Origin: Caballeronia telluris
Lineage (GTDB): Bacteria; Pseudomonadota; Gammaproteobacteria; Burkholderiales; Burkholderiaceae
Direction: 5' to 3'
Assembly (NCBI RefSeq): GCF_001544495.1
Contig: NZ_FCNZ02000009.1
Coordinates: forward strand, 62,001-126,000
Length of the DNA stretch: 64,000 bases
This document shows, in pieces, positions 1 to 9,794 of the stretch. The notes under the pieces are model-generated. The model ran no database searches. It saw only the letters and a list, made by a program, of their open reading frames with translations, and was not told the DNA's origin. The translations under genes were made by a program, and so were the position numbers. Position 1 is the first letter of the stretch. Each line of letters begins with the position of its first letter.

Positions 1-338
1 GATTTGCCGAGACACACGGTCAGGCACGAGCGCGGAATGCGGAAATACTCGACCGTGCGGGCGAGCGCGAACGAATTCGGCGGAATGATGCAGACGTCGC
101 CCTTGAAGTCGACGAACGACTTCTCGTCGAAATTCTTCGGATCGACGATGGTCGAATTGATGTTCGTGAAGATCTTGAATTCGTCGGCAACGCGGATGTC
201 GTAGCCGTAGCTCGACGTCCCGTAGGAGACGATCTTGCGGCCGTCTTCGGCCACGCGCACCTGATCGCGCACGAACGGCTCGATCATCTTGTGCTCTTCG
301 GCCATGCGCCGAATCCACTTGTCGGACTTGATGCTCAT
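1..338 (-). CDS. dcd: dCTP deaminase (partial, N-terminal part)
   Basis: The reading frame starts [19 protein letters not shown] and runs off the left edge, so only the first 112 residues are present. This N-terminus and the stretch around [17 protein letters not shown] are typical of bacterial dCTP deaminase, a trimeric cytosolic enzyme of about 190 residues that converts dCTP to dUTP for dTMP synthesis. The catalytic SxxAR region would follow directly after the visible end ([10 protein letters not shown]) and cannot be checked. A TAAAAT-like -10 can be read on the minus strand near 452-457, but its -35 is weak. Confidence 0.93.
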   Translation of the reverse strand, partial: MSIKSDKWIRRMAEEHKMIEPFVRDQVRVAEDGRKIVSYGTSSYGYDIRVADEFKIFTNINSTIVDPKNFDEKSFVDFKGDVCIIPPNSFALARTVEYFRIPRSCLTVCLGK

Positions 339-506
339 AAGGGACGCTACCAACGGTGAGCGGCGCGGACACGAAATCCGGCGCCTTGCGTGAAACGGGG
401 CATGGCCGGACGGCGCTTCGGGAAGCCAAAAGGCGCTGCCGGACAAACGAAAGCGCGTATTTTACTTGAATGACGTGACGGTTCGCCGCGCGCCGGGAAG
501 CGGCCG

Positions 507-1040
507 TTATTGTCTTACGACGCCGCACGCGAGCGCCGGGCCGGCGCTGTGCGGGCCGATCACGTAGGGGTCGGAAGCATCGCGATGCAGGATGAGCGCG
601 CGCGACACCACGGAGCGCACGCCGTCGAGCGACACGTCGGTCGCGACGATAAAGCCGGTTGCCGTGCCGTTCGCGTCGGAGCGGATGTTGGCGAGATCGC
701 CTTCGGCGCGCGAACTCGACCGCCTGCGGTCGGCCGCCAGCGCGAAGACGGGGCCGGCGTCGGGCTGGCTCGTGACGATGCAGTCGCCGCGCTCGTGCAC
801 CTGCAACGCGTGCTCGCTGTTCGGCGGCATGCCGGCAAGGTTATAGGAGATCTGGACGCCGTCCGCGCGTTCGATCAGTGTGACAGTGCCGCGCGTGGCG
901 CTGCCGGGCGTGGACAGAAGCGTCGCGTCGGCGCGCTTCTCGTGGTTCTGAAAAATGATGCCGCAGCCCGAGAGCAGGAGCGTGCTCGCGGCCATCGCGA
1001 TCAAGGCGGCGCGCGACCATCCGTCGAATCTCTGTCTCAT
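507..1040 (-). CDS. SodC-like lipoprotein, probably not an active Cu/Zn superoxide dismutase
   Basis: The product is 177 residues. It has a lipoprotein signal ending in the lipobox LLLSGC and then a Cu/Zn superoxide dismutase-type domain. The start at 1040 is preferred over an upstream ATG at 1064 because AGAGG lies 7 nt before it. The fold signature survives: GDC and a final ACGVV give the disulfide cysteines, EGDLANI matches HxGDLPN, and ALILH matches ALVIH. However, the HGFHVHE copper motif reads HALQVHE, the GGHxxP zinc-bridging segment is absent, the HxGDL histidine is replaced, and the active-site Arg before ACG is Ala. Family membership is fairly sure. Loss of catalysis is inferred from the missing ligands. 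Any remaining role in the periplasm is unknown. Confidence 0.8.
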   Translation of the reverse strand: MRQRFDGWSRAALIAMAASTLLLSGCGIIFQNHEKRADATLLSTPGSATRGTVTLIERADGVQISYNLAGMPPNSEHALQVHERGDCIVTSQPDAGPVFALAADRRRSSSRAEGDLANIRSDANGTATGFIVATDVSLDGVRSVVSRALILHRDASDPYVIGPHSAGPALACGVVRQ

Positions 1041-1150
1041 GCGATCCTCTTGGCGGCCGCGCACGCCCCATGCATGCGCGCTGCCGCACCAATCGAAGGC
1101 AACATGATACCGCGAGCCGCACGGCGTCAGGCTCGCGCCAGAGGGGTCGA

Positions 1151-2239
1151 TCAGGTGTTCTGCACGACGATGCTGGGGAACTTCGACGTCATGTCGCGCT
1201 GACGCTCCGCGATACCGATCGCCACCTTGCGCGCGATGGCCCGATACGTCTCGGCGGCGCGGCTTTGCGGATCGGACACGACGGTCGGCGCGCCCGCGTC
1301 GGTGCGCTCGCGGATCGCGATGTCGAGCGGCAACTGGCCGAGTATGTCGACGCCGTATTCCTTCGCCATGCGCTCGCCGCCGCCCGCGCCGAAGATGTGT
1401 TCCTCGTGGCCGCAGTTCGAGCAGACGTGCGTGCTCATGTTCTCGACGATGCCGAGGATCGGAATGCCGACCTTCTCGAACATCTTGAGGCCCTTCTTCG
1501 CGTCGAGGAGCGCGATGTCCTGCGGCGTCGTGACGATCACGGCGCCCGTCACCGGCACCTTCTGCGAGAGCGTGAGCTGGATGTCGCCCGTGCCCGGCGG
1601 CATGTCGACGACGAGGTAGTCGAGGTCCTTCCAGTTGGTCTGGCGCAGCAGCTGTTCGAGCGCGGACGTGACCATCGGGCCGCGCCAGATCATCGGATTG
1701 TCCTGCTCGATCAGAAAGCCGATCGAGTTCGCCTGGATGCCATGGCCGACGAGCGGGTTCATCGACTGGTTGTCGGGCGACTCGGGGCGGCCGGTGATGC
1801 CGAGCATCATCGGCAGCGACGGGCCGTAGATGTCCGCGTCGAGCATACCGACCGACGCGCCCTCGGCCGCGAGCGCGAGCGCGAGGTTCGCGGCCGTCGT
1901 GCTCTTGCCGACGCCGCCCTTGCCCGATGCCACCGCGATGATGTTCTTGACGTTCGGCAGCAGTTTCACGCCGCGCTGGACCGCGTGCGCGACCACCTGC
2001 GACGATACGTCCACCTGCACCTCGCCCACGCCCGCGACCTGCCGCAGCGCCTCGCCGACGAGCGCGCGGACCGCCTCGAACTGCGACTTCGCCGGATAGC
2101 CCAGCACGACACTCAACGAGACTGTCGAACCGTCGACCGCGATGTTGCGAAAGGCCTTGGCGTCCGCGAACTTGCGATGGGTGTTGGGATCGATCAAGGT
2201 AGCGAGTGCGGTGTCGATCTGGGCGCGGTCAATACTCAT
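1151..2239 (-). CDS. apbC: Iron-sulfur cluster carrier protein ApbC (Mrp/NBP35 family)
   Basis: This 362-residue P-loop ATPase carries and transfers Fe-S clusters in the cytosol. Residues 1-80 form a DUF59/MIP18-type domain. The deviant Walker A GKGGVGKST is at about 106-114, and a CxxC motif (VCSNC) in the C-terminal half would bind the bridging cluster. The start at 2239 is chosen because GGAG precedes it and the family begins there; the longer frame upstream has no family likeness. It is divergent from the OmpA-type lipoprotein gene and reads toward the SodC-like gene and dcd. Confidence 0.95.
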   Translation of the reverse strand: MSIDRAQIDTALATLIDPNTHRKFADAKAFRNIAVDGSTVSLSVVLGYPAKSQFEAVRALVGEALRQVAGVGEVQVDVSSQVVAHAVQRGVKLLPNVKNIIAVASGKGGVGKSTTAANLALALAAEGASVGMLDADIYGPSLPMMLGITGRPESPDNQSMNPLVGHGIQANSIGFLIEQDNPMIWRGPMVTSALEQLLRQTNWKDLDYLVVDMPPGTGDIQLTLSQKVPVTGAVIVTTPQDIALLDAKKGLKMFEKVGIPILGIVENMSTHVCSNCGHEEHIFGAGGGERMAKEYGVDILGQLPLDIAIRERTDAGAPTVVSDPQSRAAETYRAIARKVAIGIAERQRDMTSKFPSIVVQNT

Positions 2240-2380
2240 CGAAGCTCCATGGAACGGTGGTTGCTGGCGCCAGACGGCTACCCATGACCACGCAAAATTG
2301 AAAGGAATTGTTAAGTGCGGTTGCGCACGGCACGGCCGCGCTGCACTATCCGACGCGGCAATTGGCCTGGAACCAGCGCC

Positions 2381-2411
2381 TTGTCCCGTGCGCAAGCTAG
2401 AAGCTTATTGT
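2381..2411 (+). promoter_or_regulatory. Possible promoter of the OmpA-type lipoprotein gene
   Basis: TTGTCC at 2381-2386 and TATTGT at 2406-2411 could be -35 and -10 elements. The spacer is 19 nt, longer than ideal, so this is a tentative reading. It would give a leader of about 85 nt before the ATG at 2503. Confidence 0.35.
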
Positions 2412-2502
2412 AGTGTCTGCGGCGCGGGACCGCCGGAAGACCCCTCGGACCGCGTGTCCGCGATCGTCCGGATCGTTAGTTGATTACTGGAGAATACTGA
2501 AA

Positions 2503-3159
2503 ATGAATGCAAAATTGTTGACCCGCTTGTCCGTTTTCGCCGTGGCAGGCGCGCTCGTCGCGGGTTGCGCCTCGCAGCAAGGCAACAACACGGCGGTCGG
2601 CACGGGCGTCGGCGCGGCCACGGGCGCGGGTCTCGGCGCGATCTTCGGCGGCGGCAAGGGCGCGGCGATCGGCGCAGGCGTGGGCGCGGCGGTCGGCGGC
2701 ATCACGGGCTACAACTGGCAGGCGATCAAGGGCAAGATTTCGGGCGACGCGAAGGGTACCGGCACGCAAGTCACCGAGCAGCAGGACGGCTCGCTCAAGG
2801 TGAACATCCCGAATTCGATTTCCTTCGACACGAACAGCTACGCAATCAAGCCGTCGTTCGATCCGGTGCTCAATTCGGTCTCGCAGACGCTCACGCAGCA
2901 TCCCGAGCTGATCGCGTCGGTCGTCGGCCATACGGACAACACCGGCCAGCCGGCTTACAACCAGACGCTGTCGCAGAATCGCGCGCAGAGCGTCACGCAG
3001 TATCTGGGCGGACACGGCGTCGCCGCGCAACGTCTGTCGGCGCAGGGCATGGGTCAGAACCAGCCGATCGCGGACAACTCGACCGAAGCCGGCCGGGCGC
3101 AGAATCGTCGCGTGGAAATCTACCTGCGCGCGACGGCGCAGCCGGGCCAGGTGCAGTAA
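2503..3159 (+). CDS. OmpA-family peptidoglycan-binding lipoprotein
   Basis: The product is 218 residues. A signal peptide ends at the lipobox ALVAGC (Cys22), followed by a Gly/Ala-rich segment (about 30-75) of the glycine-zipper type. The C-terminal OmpA domain (about 105-210) holds GHTDNTG and the NRRVEI motif that contacts diaminopimelate. It would sit in the outer membrane and anchor it non-covalently to peptidoglycan, as Pal or YiaD do. TGGAGAA lies 8-10 nt before the ATG. It is monocistronic, between divergent apbC and metG, with a strong terminator about 170 nt downstream. Confidence 0.92.
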   Translation: MNAKLLTRLSVFAVAGALVAGCASQQGNNTAVGTGVGAATGAGLGAIFGGGKGAAIGAGVGAAVGGITGYNWQAIKGKISGDAKGTGTQVTEQQDGSLKVNIPNSISFDTNSYAIKPSFDPVLNSVSQTLTQHPELIASVVGHTDNTGQPAYNQTLSQNRAQSVTQYLGGHGVAAQRLSAQGMGQNQPIADNSTEAGRAQNRRVEIYLRATAQPGQVQ

Positions 3160-3523
3160 GCGCCTGATCTGAAAGGAGAAATGGGACGCGCCAGCGGCGC
3201 GAACCGACGTCGGTCGAGCGAATCGAAAAAAATTTTGAAACTTGGCCGCGCGTCGCGTGTCTCTCATTACGGTGGGTGGCTGGCGATGCCGCCACCCGCC
3301 ATTCTCCTCTTGTCGTTGTTGCTCCGGGGCCGATCATCGAGCCCCGGTTTTTTTTTGGGCGCGCGGTTTTAGCGGGCCCGTTTTCTCCGGTGGACAGCCG
3401 CCGCTGGTTCCCCGCAACCGTCGCACCTGACCGCCTCCCCGCGTCGCCATTGCCACCCCTGCTAGAATCGTGATTCCGTTTTTCACGCAATCACGCAACT
3501 CAACCCGCAGGCCCGCGTCTTTT
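3160..3523. other. Intergenic region between the OmpA-type gene and metG
   Basis: No convincing gene is present. It holds an AAAGGAG-preceded ATG at 3181 whose 63-codon frame runs through a terminator, a GC-rich hairpin near 3270-3301 (GGTGGGTGGC pairing with GCCGCCACCC), the terminator at 3324-3356, and a TAGAAT -10-like element near 3463-3468 ahead of metG. The roughly 165 nt between the stop codon and the terminator could be a 3'UTR or a small RNA. Confidence 0.5.
3324..3356 (+). terminator. Rho-independent terminator
   Basis: A 7-bp stem CCGGGGC/GCCCCGG with a 10-nt loop is followed by nine T residues. It ends the OmpA-type transcript. Confidence 0.85.
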
Positions 3524-5683
3524 ATGTCAGCACCGATCTCCGCCACCGCATCCACCGCGGCTCCGGCCCAAGCCGGCCGCCGCCAGGTTCTCGTCACGTC
3601 CGCGCTTCCGTACGCGAACGGCCAGATTCACATCGGCCACATGGTCGAATACATTCAGACGGACATCTGGGTTCGGGCGCTGCGAATGCACGGTCATGAG
3701 GTCTACTACGTCGGCGCCGACGACACCCACGGCACGCCGGTCATGCTGCGCGCCGAGAAAGAAGGCATCACGCCGAAGGCGCTGATCGAGCGCGTCTGGA
3801 AGGAACACAAGCGCGATTTCGACAGCTTCGGCATCTCGTTCGACAACTACTATTCGACCGACGCCGACGAAAACCGCCTGCTGTGCGAAAAGATCTACGG
3901 CGCGCTCAAGGAAGCCGGGCTGATCGAGGCGCGCGACATCGAGCAGGCCTACGATCCCGTCAAGGAAATGTTCCTGCCGGACCGCTTCATCAAGGGCGAG
4001 TGCCCGAAATGCGGCGCGAAGGATCAATACGGCGACAACTGCGAAGTCTGCGGCTCGACCTACCAGCCGACCAAACTGATCAACCCGTACTCGGTGGTCT
4101 CGGGCGCGACGCCGATCAAGAAAACCTCGACGCACTACTTCTTCCGCCTGTCCGATCCGCGCTGCGAAGACTTCCTGCGCGGCTGGGTGAGCGGCCTCGC
4201 GCAACCGGAAGCGACCAACAAGATGCGCGAATGGCTCGGCGACAAGGGCGAAGCCAAGCTCGCCGACTGGGACATTTCCCGCGACGCGCCCTACTTCGGC
4301 TTCGAGATTCCGGGCGCGCCGGGCAAGTACTTCTACGTGTGGGTCGATGCGCCGGTCGGCTATTACGCGAGCTTCAAGAAGCTCGCCGACGAGCGCGGCA
4401 TCGACTTCGATGCCTGGGTCGCGCCCGGTTCGAAGGCCGAGCAGTATCACTTCATCGGCAAGGACATCCTGTATTTCCACACGCTCTTCTGGCCCGCGAT
4501 GCTGCAATTCTCCGGCCATCGCACGCCGACGAACGTGTTCGCGCACGGTTTCCTGACCGTCGACGGCGCGAAGATGTCGAAGTCGCGCGGCACGTTCATC
4601 ACCGCAGAGAGCGTGATCGACACCGGCATCAATCCGGAATGGCTGCGCTATTACTTCGCGGCGAAGCTGAACAACACGATGGAAGACATCGACCTGAACC
4701 TCGACGACTTCCAGGCGCGCGTGAACAGCGATCTCGTCGGCAAGTACGTGAACATCGCGAGCCGCGCGGCGGGTTTTCTCATCAAGCGTTTCGACGGCCG
4801 CGTGCAGGACAGCGCGATGCATCATCCGCTCGTCGCGCAGTTGCGCACGGCGATTCCGGCGATCGCGGGCCTGTACGAATCGCGCGAATACGGCCGCGCG
4901 CTGCGCACGACGATGGAACTCGCCGACGCCGTGAACCATTACGTCGATGCCGCCAAACCGTGGGATCAGGCGAAGGACCCGGCGAATTCCGTCGCGTTGC
5001 ACGAGACGTGCAGCGTGAGCCTGGAGGCGTTCCGCCTGCTGTCGCTGGCGCTGAAGCCGGTGCTGCCGAAGCTCATCGAAGCGGTCGAGGCGTTCCTCGG
5101 CATCGCGCCGCTCGTCTGGGCCGATGCGGCGAAACCGCTGAGTTCGGAACAGACGATCAACGCGTACAAGCACCTGACGACGCGCGTCGATCCGAAGCAG
5201 ATCGAGGCGTTGCTCGCGGCGAATCGCGAATCGCTGCAGCCGGGGCAGGAAGGCGCGGCGGCGGCTTCGGCTGCATCCGCTTCCTCGACCGAGGCGGCCA
5301 AGGCGACCAAAGCGGTGAAGGCGAAGGAACCAGAAGCTGAAGGCACGATTTCCATCGACGATTTCGCCAAGATCGATCTGCGGATCGCGAAGATCGTCGA
5401 CTGCAAGGCGGTCGAGGGTTCCGACAAGCTGCTGCAACTGACGCTCGACGTCGGCGAGGACAAGACGCGTAACGTGTTTTCCGGCATCAAGTCGGCGTAT
5501 CAGCCGCAGGATCTCGTCGGCAAGCTGACGGTGATGGTCGTGAATCTGGCGCCGCGGAAGATGAAATTCGGCTTGTCGGAAGGCATGGTCCTGGCGGCGT
5601 CCGCGACGGACGAGAAAGCCGAGCCGGGGCTGTATATCCTCGAACCGCACAGCGGCGCGAAACCGGGGATGCGGGTGAAGTAA
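3524..5683 (+). CDS. metG: Methionyl-tRNA synthetase
   Basis: The product is 719 residues and charges tRNA-Met in the cytosol. The class I signature HIGH is at about 36-39 and KMSKS lies near residue 350 ([11 protein letters not shown]). The zinc knuckle CPKCG...CEVCG is at about 165-180. An anticodon-binding helical domain follows, then an Ala/Lys-rich linker, and from about residue 610 a tRNA-binding OB fold (EMAP-II/Arc1p type) containing [12 protein letters not shown]. Full-length MetRS with the C-terminal dimerisation domain is usual for this group. The start MSAPIS is chosen over an ATG 54 nt upstream because family N-termini begin close to the catalytic fold. A terminator follows within 25 nt. 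Confidence 0.97.
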   Translation: MSAPISATASTAAPAQAGRRQVLVTSALPYANGQIHIGHMVEYIQTDIWVRALRMHGHEVYYVGADDTHGTPVMLRAEKEGITPKALIERVWKEHKRDFDSFGISFDNYYSTDADENRLLCEKIYGALKEAGLIEARDIEQAYDPVKEMFLPDRFIKGECPKCGAKDQYGDNCEVCGSTYQPTKLINPYSVVSGATPIKKTSTHYFFRLSDPRCEDFLRGWVSGLAQPEATNKMREWLGDKGEAKLADWDISRDAPYFGFEIPGAPGKYFYVWVDAPVGYYASFKKLADERGIDFDAWVAPGSKAEQYHFIGKDILYFHTLFWPAMLQFSGHRTPTNVFAHGFLTVDGAKMSKSRGTFITAESVIDTGINPEWLRYYFAAKLNNTMEDIDLNLDDFQARVNSDLVGKYVNIASRAAGFLIKRFDGRVQDSAMHHPLVAQLRTAIPAIAGLYESREYGRALRTTMELADAVNHYVDAAKPWDQAKDPANSVALHETCSVSLEAFRLLSLALKPVLPKLIEAVEAFLGIAPLVWADAAKPLSSEQTINAYKHLTTRVDPKQIEALLAANRESLQPGQEGAAAASAASASSTEAAKATKAVKAKEPEAEGTISIDDFAKIDLRIAKIVDCKAVEGSDKLLQLTLDVGEDKTRNVFSGIKSAYQPQDLVGKLTVMVVNLAPRKMKFGLSEGMVLAASATDEKAEPGLYILEPHSGAKPGMRVK

Positions 5684-5706
5684 GCGTCACGAACGCGAGA
5701 CCAACA

Positions 5707-5734
5707 GGGCACGCCAGCGGCGTGCCCTTTTTTT
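5707..5734 (+). terminator. Rho-independent terminator after metG
   Basis: A 9-bp stem GGGCACGCC/GGCGTGCCC with a 3-nt loop is followed by seven T residues. It touches the last codon of tamB on the other strand. Confidence 0.9.
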
Positions 5735-8700
5735 ACGGCCCGCCCCTTCTCGACCACGAATCGAAGCGCCGCGTATACAGCAGATCGACGCCCTGGAACG
5801 TCCCGCCGTAAGCTGCCACCGACCAGAATCGCGAGAGGTTGATCGTCGCCTTGACGGCGTTGCTGGCCGACTGCAAGCCCTGCTCGTACCCGATGACGAG
5901 TCGCTCGTTGATCGCCTTCGAAATCATCACGACCTGCGGATCGGTCAGCCCGACCTCGCTCGTCCCGATCGAAAACTCGTCGAGCCCGAACGTCTGCGCG
6001 ATCCGCTTGCCGCTCGCGCTGCCGAGCAGCGCGAGCGCGTTGGTCATCGCGCTCTGCTGGCCGAGGTTGTTGCCCTGATCCGTGCCATGACCGAACAGCA
6101 GCCACGAGAGCTTTTCGTTATCGGGCACGTTCGGCTCGGAGATCAGCTTCGCGTTCGGCGACTGCACCGTGCCCGTCACCTGCACGCCGGCCTCGATCTC
6201 CTGATTGCGCCGCATCGCCAGAATGTTGATGCCCGGATTCGCGACCGGTCCGTTGAACGTGAAGAAGCCGTTCTCGATATTGAGCTTGCGCCCAAACGCC
6301 GTGTAGGTGGACCCCGGCGTCACGCGCACGTTGCCGATCGCGCGCAGCGGCATGTTTGGCGCGCTCATCGCCGTGATCGTGCCGGCGAGGCCCAGGTCCG
6401 CGCCCGCGCCGCGAAAGCGGAAGTTGCCGCCCAGGTCGACGTCGACGTTGGCGCGCGGCGCGAACTTCACCGGCTTGTCCGTGGTGGCGACGACCTGCTG
6501 GTTGTTGCGGTCCTCGCCCTTCACGGTGCCGTCGGGCCGCACGATCACGACGTCGTCGCCGAGCGATGGCGCCGACTTCTCCGGCAAGTCGAAGAGCGCG
6601 TGATCGACCTTGAACTTGCCGTCGATCATCATGCCGCCCAGCACGCCGCCATTCGCGATGCTCGCGCTGCCCGAGAGCGACAGTTGCCGGTCGGGCGAAG
6701 CGAACAGTTCGAGCTTGTCCGCGACCACGCTCGCGGTCAGGTCCGGCTCGTTCTGGTCGAGGCGCACCTTGCCGGTCGCGCGCAGCGTTCCGCTCGCGCC
6801 GTGGAACTCGACCTTCTGCAAGTCGACGAGATTCTCCGAAAGCGCGATGCGGATCACGCCGTCCTTTAGCTGGACGCCCTGTCCGACGAGCGTCGCCGAA
6901 AGTTCGTCGCCGGTCAGCATGCCCGACAGGTTCGGTTTCGCGACGATCCCCGCGATCGTCAGCTTGAGCGCCATCCGTCCGCCGAGCAGATACGTCGGTC
7001 CGAGCAGACCGCCCGTCGTGCGCAACTGCGGAATGTTCGCGTCGATGCCGCCCGTGAGCGGCGATTCGTCGGCGACCGTGAGAATGCCGTCGCGCACGAC
7101 GAGCGGCGTGTGCACGTTCGCGTCGATCGTGCCGATGCGGCTCGCCTGCGCGCGAAACGTCGCGTTCAGGCGATGGCCCTCGGTGAAGTCGGCGCGCGCG
7201 ACGATATCGGTGATGCCGAGCGCCGCCACGCCGCGCGCGGCGTCGATCGACACGTCGCCGCTGCGGCGCTTGACCTGAAGGTAGCCGGTCGCGGTGGTGC
7301 CGAGCGAGAAGTTCCAGTCGCCGTCGAACACGAGATCGCTTTTCACGGGCGGCTCGGCGCCCGTCAATTCCTGGCGGATTTCGAGAATGCGGGCGACCGA
7401 CACGTTCGTGAGCGTCCCCGCCGACTGCATGCGCCCGCCTTCGAACGCGAACGACTTCAAATCGAGGACGGCGCCCTCGGCCGAAAGCCGCGTCGCGCCG
7501 AGCACGATGCGATTGGGCGCGTAGCTCACCGAAAGCGGCGATTCGAGATTCACCGCGGGCGTGCCCTTGTTCGTGAGCCGCGTGATGCTGCCGTCCCAGT
7601 GCGGGCCGTCGCGGGCATCGACGAGCTTGCCGTTCGCCGCGAGCGTCAGGTTGACCGCCTCGCCGCGCACCTTGCCGGTCGCGCTGGCGTCGAGTTTGTG
7701 GTTGGCGCGCGTGCCCGTGAGGCTGGCGTCGAGCGTCGCGAGTTCGACGCCTTCGGTGGTGAAATCGCGCGCTTTCGTCGTGAAGACGAGCGCGCCGTTC
7801 GCGCCGTCGCGCAATTCCGCGCGCCCTTCCGCGTGTCCGAGCCGGTTCGGGCCGAACACGACGCCATCGGCTTCGTAGTTCGCCGCGACGTTCGGATGCG
7901 CGAACGAGCCGGTCAGGTCGCCGTCGGCCTTCACGAGACCCGCGAGGCCGAACCCGAGCCGCTCCAGCGCGGGCGCATCGATGCGAAAACGCAGCCGGTC
8001 GCCGGGCGCGCCGAAGCTGCCGTTCAGATCGACGTCGTTGCCCGCCACCGACAGCTTCGCCGTGCTCGGCAAAATCCGCGTGCCCGCGACCTGCACGGTG
8101 CCCGCGCCCGTCAGCGGCAGGTCGTCGTAGACGCTCTCGCCGAGCTTGAACTGCGCTTTCGTGGTGAGCACCGGGGCGAGCACGCCCGTCGCAGCGAGCG
8201 TGCCGTTCACGCGCGCCTCGATCGTGCGCGCGGGCGGCGCCGCCTTGCCCTTACCCTTGCCCTTCCCTTTCGCGGGCGCGGCGGGCTTCTGCTGCACGAG
8301 CAAGAGCGGATTGAACTCAACGAGCGTCGCCTTCAGGTCGTAGCTCGAACTGGCGTCCTTCTTCAGCGCGCCTTTCAGTTCGACGCGCCCTTTGCCCACG
8401 GTCAGCTTCACGCCGTCGAACGCGGTCTCTTTCGCGTCGAGCTTGACCTTGCCCTCCGCGCGGATCGCGGCCTTCGGATCGTTCAGATCGAGCGTGATGG
8501 TCTGCGTGTCGCCCGCGAGCGTGACGCCGATCGGCCCGGCGAACTGCGTCGGCCGGATGGCGGACGAAATCGCGTTCAGATCGAGCTTGGCGACCTTCAG
8601 GTCGAACTGGCCGCGACTGCCCGTGAGCTTGCCGCCGCCCGTGACCGTCGCGTCCTTCACGAGCCGCACGGACAAATCGGAGATGGTCTGCGCCGACGCG

Positions 8701-9773
8701 TCGAGCCGCACGTTCGCGTGCGCGTCGATGAGCGGGAGCAGCTTGTCGTCGATGGAACCCGGCTTCGCGTTGACGATCGACACCGGCCCCGTCACGACGA
8801 GCGCGCCGGGCTTATCCGTTTGCGCGGGCTTCACCTCGGCGCGCACGGCGAGATCGGCGAACGGCGCGCCCGGACTGAACGCCTGCGGATTCACGTGATC
8901 GACGGTGATGAGGGCGTTCTTCAGCGGCACGTCGTCGAACGGCGTCGCTTCGACGTGCGCGTTGCCATTCAGCTTCATGCCGCTCGCCTGCACGTCGGCG
9001 AGAAGCGTCGCAAGCGAGCCGCCCAGATGCGCGCCGACCTGCACGGCCTCGCCGTTCACCTTGCCCGAGTAGCCGGCGTCGCCCGACAGCGGAAACGGCC
9101 GCGCGCCGCCATCCAGTTTCAGCGCCGCCGTGACGCCGCCGAACGGCGTATCGAGCCGCTCGATGCTCGCTTCGTGATGACGGCCGTCGCTGCGTCCGTG
9201 GAACAGCAGGCGCGAGAATTCGGTCGTCGTCGCGCCTTGGAGCAGACGCAGCTTCGCCACGCTCACATCGCGGATCGCGAGCTGGATCGGCAGGCGCAGG
9301 TCCTTCGGCAACTCGGTCTTCGTGGTCGGCGAAGGCGACGGCGCGATACGCGCGTCGATCGTCCCGATATGCAGATAGTCGATCGTGAAGCGCCACGGCT
9401 CGCGCGTCAGCGCCCAGCGGCCCGAGACGCTGTCGACGGCGATATCGGTGCCATCGGGACCTTTCCAGTGGACGTTGCGCAGACGCACGCCGGTGGCGAT
9501 CGCGCCGCCGTCGAGCGTGCCCGAGAGCTTTCCGCGAAGCAGCGACGTCGCCGCCTGCCAGACGTAATGCGTGCCGCGCTCGCTCGTGAGCGCGTAGAAG
9601 ATCAGCCCGACGCCGAGCGCGAGACACAGCACGAGGACGAGCACGATCCCGCCGAGCCACTTCGCGAGCCGCCGCCCGCCGCCGCGGCGGCGCGGCGGCG
9701 GCGTGTCGGGCGTGCCGGCGTCCCCGTTGCTGCCGGGTTCGTCTGCGTTCGCTTCGGTGGTCGGTTCGCTCAT
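5733..9773 (-). CDS. tamB: Translocation and assembly module subunit TamB
   Basis: The product is 1346 residues. It has a short cytoplasmic N-terminus rich in Pro/Arg, one transmembrane anchor (about 38-60, GGIVLVLVLCLALGVGLIFYA), and a long periplasmic beta-rich body ending in the conserved C-terminal DUF490/TamB domain (about 980-1346, with GSTYTAFGRKLNIENG). TamB spans the periplasm as a hydrophobic groove. With TamA it assists insertion of outer-membrane proteins and phospholipid transfer. A low-complexity GKGKGKGKAA patch lies near residue 510. It follows tamA by 21 nt and ends against the metG terminator. Confidence 0.95.
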   Translation of the reverse strand: MSEPTTEANADEPGSNGDAGTPDTPPPRRRGGGRRLAKWLGGIVLVLVLCLALGVGLIFYALTSERGTHYVWQAATSLLRGKLSGTLDGGAIATGVRLRNVHWKGPDGTDIAVDSVSGRWALTREPWRFTIDYLHIGTIDARIAPSPSPTTKTELPKDLRLPIQLAIRDVSVAKLRLLQGATTTEFSRLLFHGRSDGRHHEASIERLDTPFGGVTAALKLDGGARPFPLSGDAGYSGKVNGEAVQVGAHLGGSLATLLADVQASGMKLNGNAHVEATPFDDVPLKNALITVDHVNPQAFSPGAPFADLAVRAEVKPAQTDKPGALVVTGPVSIVNAKPGSIDDKLLPLIDAHANVRLDASAQTISDLSVRLVKDATVTGGGKLTGSRGQFDLKVAKLDLNAISSAIRPTQFAGPIGVTLAGDTQTITLDLNDPKAAIRAEGKVKLDAKETAFDGVKLTVGKGRVELKGALKKDASSSYDLKATLVEFNPLLLVQQKPAAPAKGKGKGKGKAAPPARTIEARVNGTLAATGVLAPVLTTKAQFKLGESVYDDLPLTGAGTVQVAGTRILPSTAKLSVAGNDVDLNGSFGAPGDRLRFRIDAPALERLGFGLAGLVKADGDLTGSFAHPNVAANYEADGVVFGPNRLGHAEGRAELRDGANGALVFTTKARDFTTEGVELATLDASLTGTRANHKLDASATGKVRGEAVNLTLAANGKLVDARDGPHWDGSITRLTNKGTPAVNLESPLSVSYAPNRIVLGATRLSAEGAVLDLKSFAFEGGRMQSAGTLTNVSVARILEIRQELTGAEPPVKSDLVFDGDWNFSLGTTATGYLQVKRRSGDVSIDAARGVAALGITDIVARADFTEGHRLNATFRAQASRIGTIDANVHTPLVVRDGILTVADESPLTGGIDANIPQLRTTGGLLGPTYLLGGRMALKLTIAGIVAKPNLSGMLTGDELSATLVGQGVQLKDGVIRIALSENLVDLQKVEFHGASGTLRATGKVRLDQNEPDLTASVVADKLELFASPDRQLSLSGSASIANGGVLGGMMIDGKFKVDHALFDLPEKSAPSLGDDVVIVRPDGTVKGEDRNNQQVVATTDKPVKFAPRANVDVDLGGNFRFRGAGADLGLAGTITAMSAPNMPLRAIGNVRVTPGSTYTAFGRKLNIENGFFTFNGPVANPGINILAMRRNQEIEAGVQVTGTVQSPNAKLISEPNVPDNEKLSWLLFGHGTDQGNNLGQQSAMTNALALLGSASGKRIAQTFGLDEFSIGTSEVGLTDPQVVMISKAINERLVIGYEQGLQSASNAVKATINLSRFWSVAAYGGTFQGVDLLYTRRFDSWSRRGGP

Positions 9774-9794
9774 GCGTCGTGGATTCGAGAAAAA

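Noticed and set aside
3181..3372. 63-codon ORF after the OmpA-type gene, preceded by AAAGGAG
   Set aside because: The ribosome binding site is too close to the ATG, the frame runs through the rho-independent terminator, and the sequence is not protein-like.
3527..5650. A 707-codon frame opposite metG
   Set aside because: Same signature of a GC-skewed antisense shadow; metG is unequivocal on the other strand.
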